Shown here piece after piece: positions 62,579 through 64,000 of a DNA stretch of 64,000 nt. The notes under the pieces were generated by a model that made no database searches, was not told the origin of the DNA, and saw only the letters and a program-made list of their open reading frames with translations. This DNA is from Tardiphaga sp. 709 (lineage in GTDB: Bacteria; Pseudomonadota; Alphaproteobacteria; Rhizobiales; Xanthobacteraceae), in NCBI RefSeq assembly GCF_032401055.1, contig NZ_CP135529.1, forward strand, positions 1,550,001 to 1,614,000. The letters run 5' to 3'. A program made the translations under genes and the position numbers. Every line of letters begins with the position of its first letter. Within the stretch, counting starts at the first letter, position 1.

Positions 62579-62597
62579 ATAAGAGATCTCGGAAAGC

Positions 62598-62918
62598 TCA
62601 GGCCTGGCGTTCCGGCGTGATCACAACAAGCCCATCGAGCGCATCGGTGATCTTGATCTGGCACGACAGCCGGGAGTTCGGCTTGATGTCGTAACCGAAG
62701 TCCAGCATGTCCTCTTCCATCGGCGTCGGCGCACCGACGCGCTCCTGCCAGGCTTCGTCGACATAGACGTGGCAGGTGGCACAGGCGCAGGCGCCGCCAC
62801 ATTCGGCTTCGATACCCGGGATGGCATTGCGGATGGCCGCCTCCATCACCGTGGAGCCGATCTCGGCGTCAATGCTGCGGGTCTCACCGGAGTGATCGAC
62901 AAAGTTTATCTTGGCCAT
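62598..62918 (-). CDS. 2Fe-2S ferredoxin of the adrenodoxin type
   Basis: The 106-residue protein starts [20 protein letters not shown] and carries the C-X5-C-X2-C cluster motif (C40, C46, C49 in [16 protein letters not shown]) and the fourth ligand C86 in NSRLSCQIK. It transfers electrons to cytochromes P450, oxygenases or Fe-S assembly. Length is standard. The ferredoxin reductase gene at 60897 is a likely partner. It is convergent with the thioesterase gene (19-base gap). Confidence 0.92.
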   Translation of the reverse strand: MAKINFVDHSGETRSIDAEIGSTVMEAAIRNAIPGIEAECGGACACATCHVYVDEAWQERVGAPTPMEEDMLDFGYDIKPNSRLSCQIKITDALDGLVVITPERQA

Positions 62919-63027
62919 GATGCTCGCGCTGCCGAAAGGAAGATACGGGCTGTCCTATAACGGGTCGATCCGGATCGCGCCAGCACTCCGCAGCAAAACC
63001 GTCATCTGGAAAAGCAGGATCAAGCAT

Positions 63028-63064
63028 GACCCCTTGGGGGATCAAAAACGATCCCTTGGGGATC
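63028..63064. repeat. Two tandem CCCTTGGGG palindromes
   Basis: GACCCCTTGGGGGATC (63028-63043) and GATCCCTTGGGGATC (63050-63064) are two closely related palindromes six bases apart. The second reaches into the Hpt stop codon. They resemble dispersed palindromes found in rhizobial genomes, and on the minus strand could act as a transcription end. Confidence 0.55.
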
Positions 63065-63440
63065 AGGACCGCTTCAGAAGGACGTCGATCTCCGCCCGCG
63101 CCTCGAGAACGGCGTCAGTGAGCGTCATCAGGGCCTCAGCGGTATCGATGTTGTCGCGCAGCGCACTTTCCAGCCACTCGGCGGCTTCCGTGATGCGGAA
63201 CGCGCCGACTGCCTGCGCGGAGCCCTTCAGCTTGTGCGTGAGCGCAGCCGCATCCGCCGGCATTTTGACGATCTTCTCGATCAACTCGCTCGACTGGGCC
63301 GCGAACATCGCCAGAACTTCACGCTCCAGGCTGCTATCGCCCATAGTCATACGTTGAAGGTGGGGGAAATCGATCGGTCCGTCATCGGGAACCAGCGGCG
63401 GTGACGGCATCCATTGAACCCGTTCGAGGTGAAGCGGCAT
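63063..63440 (-). CDS. Hpt (histidine phosphotransfer) domain protein
   Basis: This 125-residue protein contains the Hpt bundle (PIDFPHLQRMTMGDSSLERE, VLAMFAAQSSELIEKIVKMP) and the phosphorylation site His69 in AALTHKLKGSAQAVGAFRIT. Hpt proteins relay phosphate between a hybrid kinase and a response regulator. Its placement beside no kinase means the partner is unknown; CckA in this window normally uses ChpT, not this protein. Start alternatives exist at 63410 and 63533; 63440 was chosen as the family-typical N-terminus. Confidence 0.85.
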   Translation of the reverse strand: MPLHLERVQWMPSPPLVPDDGPIDFPHLQRMTMGDSSLEREVLAMFAAQSSELIEKIVKMPADAAALTHKLKGSAQAVGAFRITEAAEWLESALRDNIDTAEALMTLTDAVLEARAEIDVLLKRS

Positions 63441-63836
63441 TGATGATGGCCCAAATTCCCGCCAACCGAACGATCCGGCTGCGATTTTTTGCAGCCAAAC
63501 ACGGAATTGGTTAACGGAACGTTCTAGGTACAATCCGCCGGGTTGACGCAGTTTTGACGCAAACTCGCCACGATTGAGGGGCCATTCCGTTTATTTGAGG
63601 CGCCACAAGAAGTTACCGGGGGAAGCCGTTAACTATCATTAAGAATGTCTTAACCAGAACCATTTCATTCGCGCGACCAAGCCAATAGGATGTTTGCGGA
63701 AGTAGCGGACAAGCCGAGCGACCGGCAGTCCGAAATTCGTCCCGCGGGGTGCACATGGCCAGTCGCCATGCTGCAGGCGGGAACGAATCGTGGGGACTTC
63801 TGTGTCAGTTGCGTAATCAGGGGGCGTGGAACGAGC
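63441..63836. other. Regulatory gap upstream of the last gene
   Basis: This 396-base gap includes a hairpin (GGCTGC at 63477-63482 with GCAGCC at 63491-63496), a direct repeat TTGACGCA near 63545, and an exact CtrA-type box at 63639-63654. No coding frame of quality was found. It should contain the divergent promoters for the Hpt gene and the gene at 63837. Confidence 0.5.
63639..63654 (+). promoter_or_regulatory. CtrA-type box upstream of the gene at 63837
   Basis: TTAAGAATGTCTTAAC is an exact TTAA-N7-TTAAC. It lies 183 bases before the start codon at 63837, with an overlapping second half-site (TTAAC at 63629-63633) in the same AT-rich patch. Confidence 0.65.
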
Positions 63837-64000
63837 ATGGCAAACAACACCAAAAAGGCCAAGGATCCGACCGAAGTCGCGCTCTCTGCCATCCAGGAAG
63901 CTCTCAACATCAGTGATCCCGCGCATGTCGATCGCGATCAACCCGCGATCCGTGCCGACAATACTCCCACCAATCCATCTTCCCCCGTCGACCTCGACGA
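63837..64000 (+). CDS. Unknown protein, N-terminal part only
   Basis: The ATG at 63837 opens a frame that runs off the window after 54 codons (MANNTKKAKDPTEVALSAIQ to PSSPVDLDE). The visible part is polar, charged and likely disordered, with an amphipathic helix at TEVALSAIQEAL. The CtrA-type box upstream suggests cell-cycle control. Family cannot be assigned from this fragment. Confidence 0.6.
   Translation, partial: MANNTKKAKDPTEVALSAIQEALNISDPAHVDRDQPAIRADNTPTNPSSPVDLD

Overview
The window is high-GC alphaproteobacterial DNA that best fits the Nitrobacteraceae (Bradyrhizobium, Rhodopseudomonas, Afipia, Tardiphaga group). The pointers are a Caulobacter-type polar/subpolar flagellar gene set (fliX, flaF, flbT, motE, DUF6468), two very large flagellins of about 760 residues like the thick-flagellum flagellins of Bradyrhizobium, a CckA hybrid kinase beside flhB, and palindromic dispersed repeats of the kind common in that family. 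The genus cannot be settled from sequence alone. No rRNA, tRNA, CRISPR array, prophage or insertion sequence was seen.

Layout. Bases 1-11 kb hold mixed household genes: the end of a carotenoid oxygenase, a small membrane-protein cluster with IspZ/YciB relatives, a secreted Ig-like protein, an SH3-domain protein, DUF429, class I fumarase, an ICMT-like methyltransferase, a glutathione transferase, a secreted lectin-like protein and a Tim44-like protein. Bases 11.4-47.9 kb are the flagellar region. It contains flgB-flgC-fliE-fliQ-fliR-flhB with cckA downstream (minus), fliO-fliP (plus), fliL-fliM-DUF6468-motE and a giant AMIN-like/TPR protein (minus), flgF-flgG-flgA-flgH (plus), dksA and fliX (minus), flgI-flgJ-flgN-like-flaG-like (plus), then flgE-flgK-flgL, two flagellins and flbT-flaF (minus). 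A keto-pentenoate hydratase and a small unknown gene sit between flgH and dksA. Bases 48-64 kb return to mixed genes: msrB, an FAD oxidase, sixA, a universal stress protein, a DUF892 stress protein, a YbhN-like membrane protein, an SGNH hydrolase, an MFS/LysR/DUF4865 locus, DUF2147, a ferredoxin reductase, a thioesterase, a 2Fe-2S ferredoxin, an Hpt protein and the start of an unknown gene.

Regulation is the most coherent story. CckA heads the phosphorelay that controls CtrA. Full CtrA-type boxes (TTAA-N7-TTAAC) lie before flgB, before one flagellin and before the last gene, with an imperfect one before fliX. Sigma-54 elements (GG-N10-GC) lie before flgE (near-perfect), flgF and flgI; the last two share the same TCGC change at -12. 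With fliX present this reproduces the Caulobacter hierarchy: CtrA for early genes, sigma-54/FlbD for later genes, and FlbT/FlaF for flagellin mRNA. Both flagellin leaders carry a matching small hairpin about 30 bases before the start codon, a candidate site for post-transcriptional control.

Two genes in one operon, flgI and a flaG-like gene, are each broken by an apparent one-base loss in a homopolymer. Either the read data are wrong there or the flagellum lacks its P ring. The least understood protein is the 1226-residue AMIN-like/TPR exported protein downstream of motE, which may be a stator-scaffold component.
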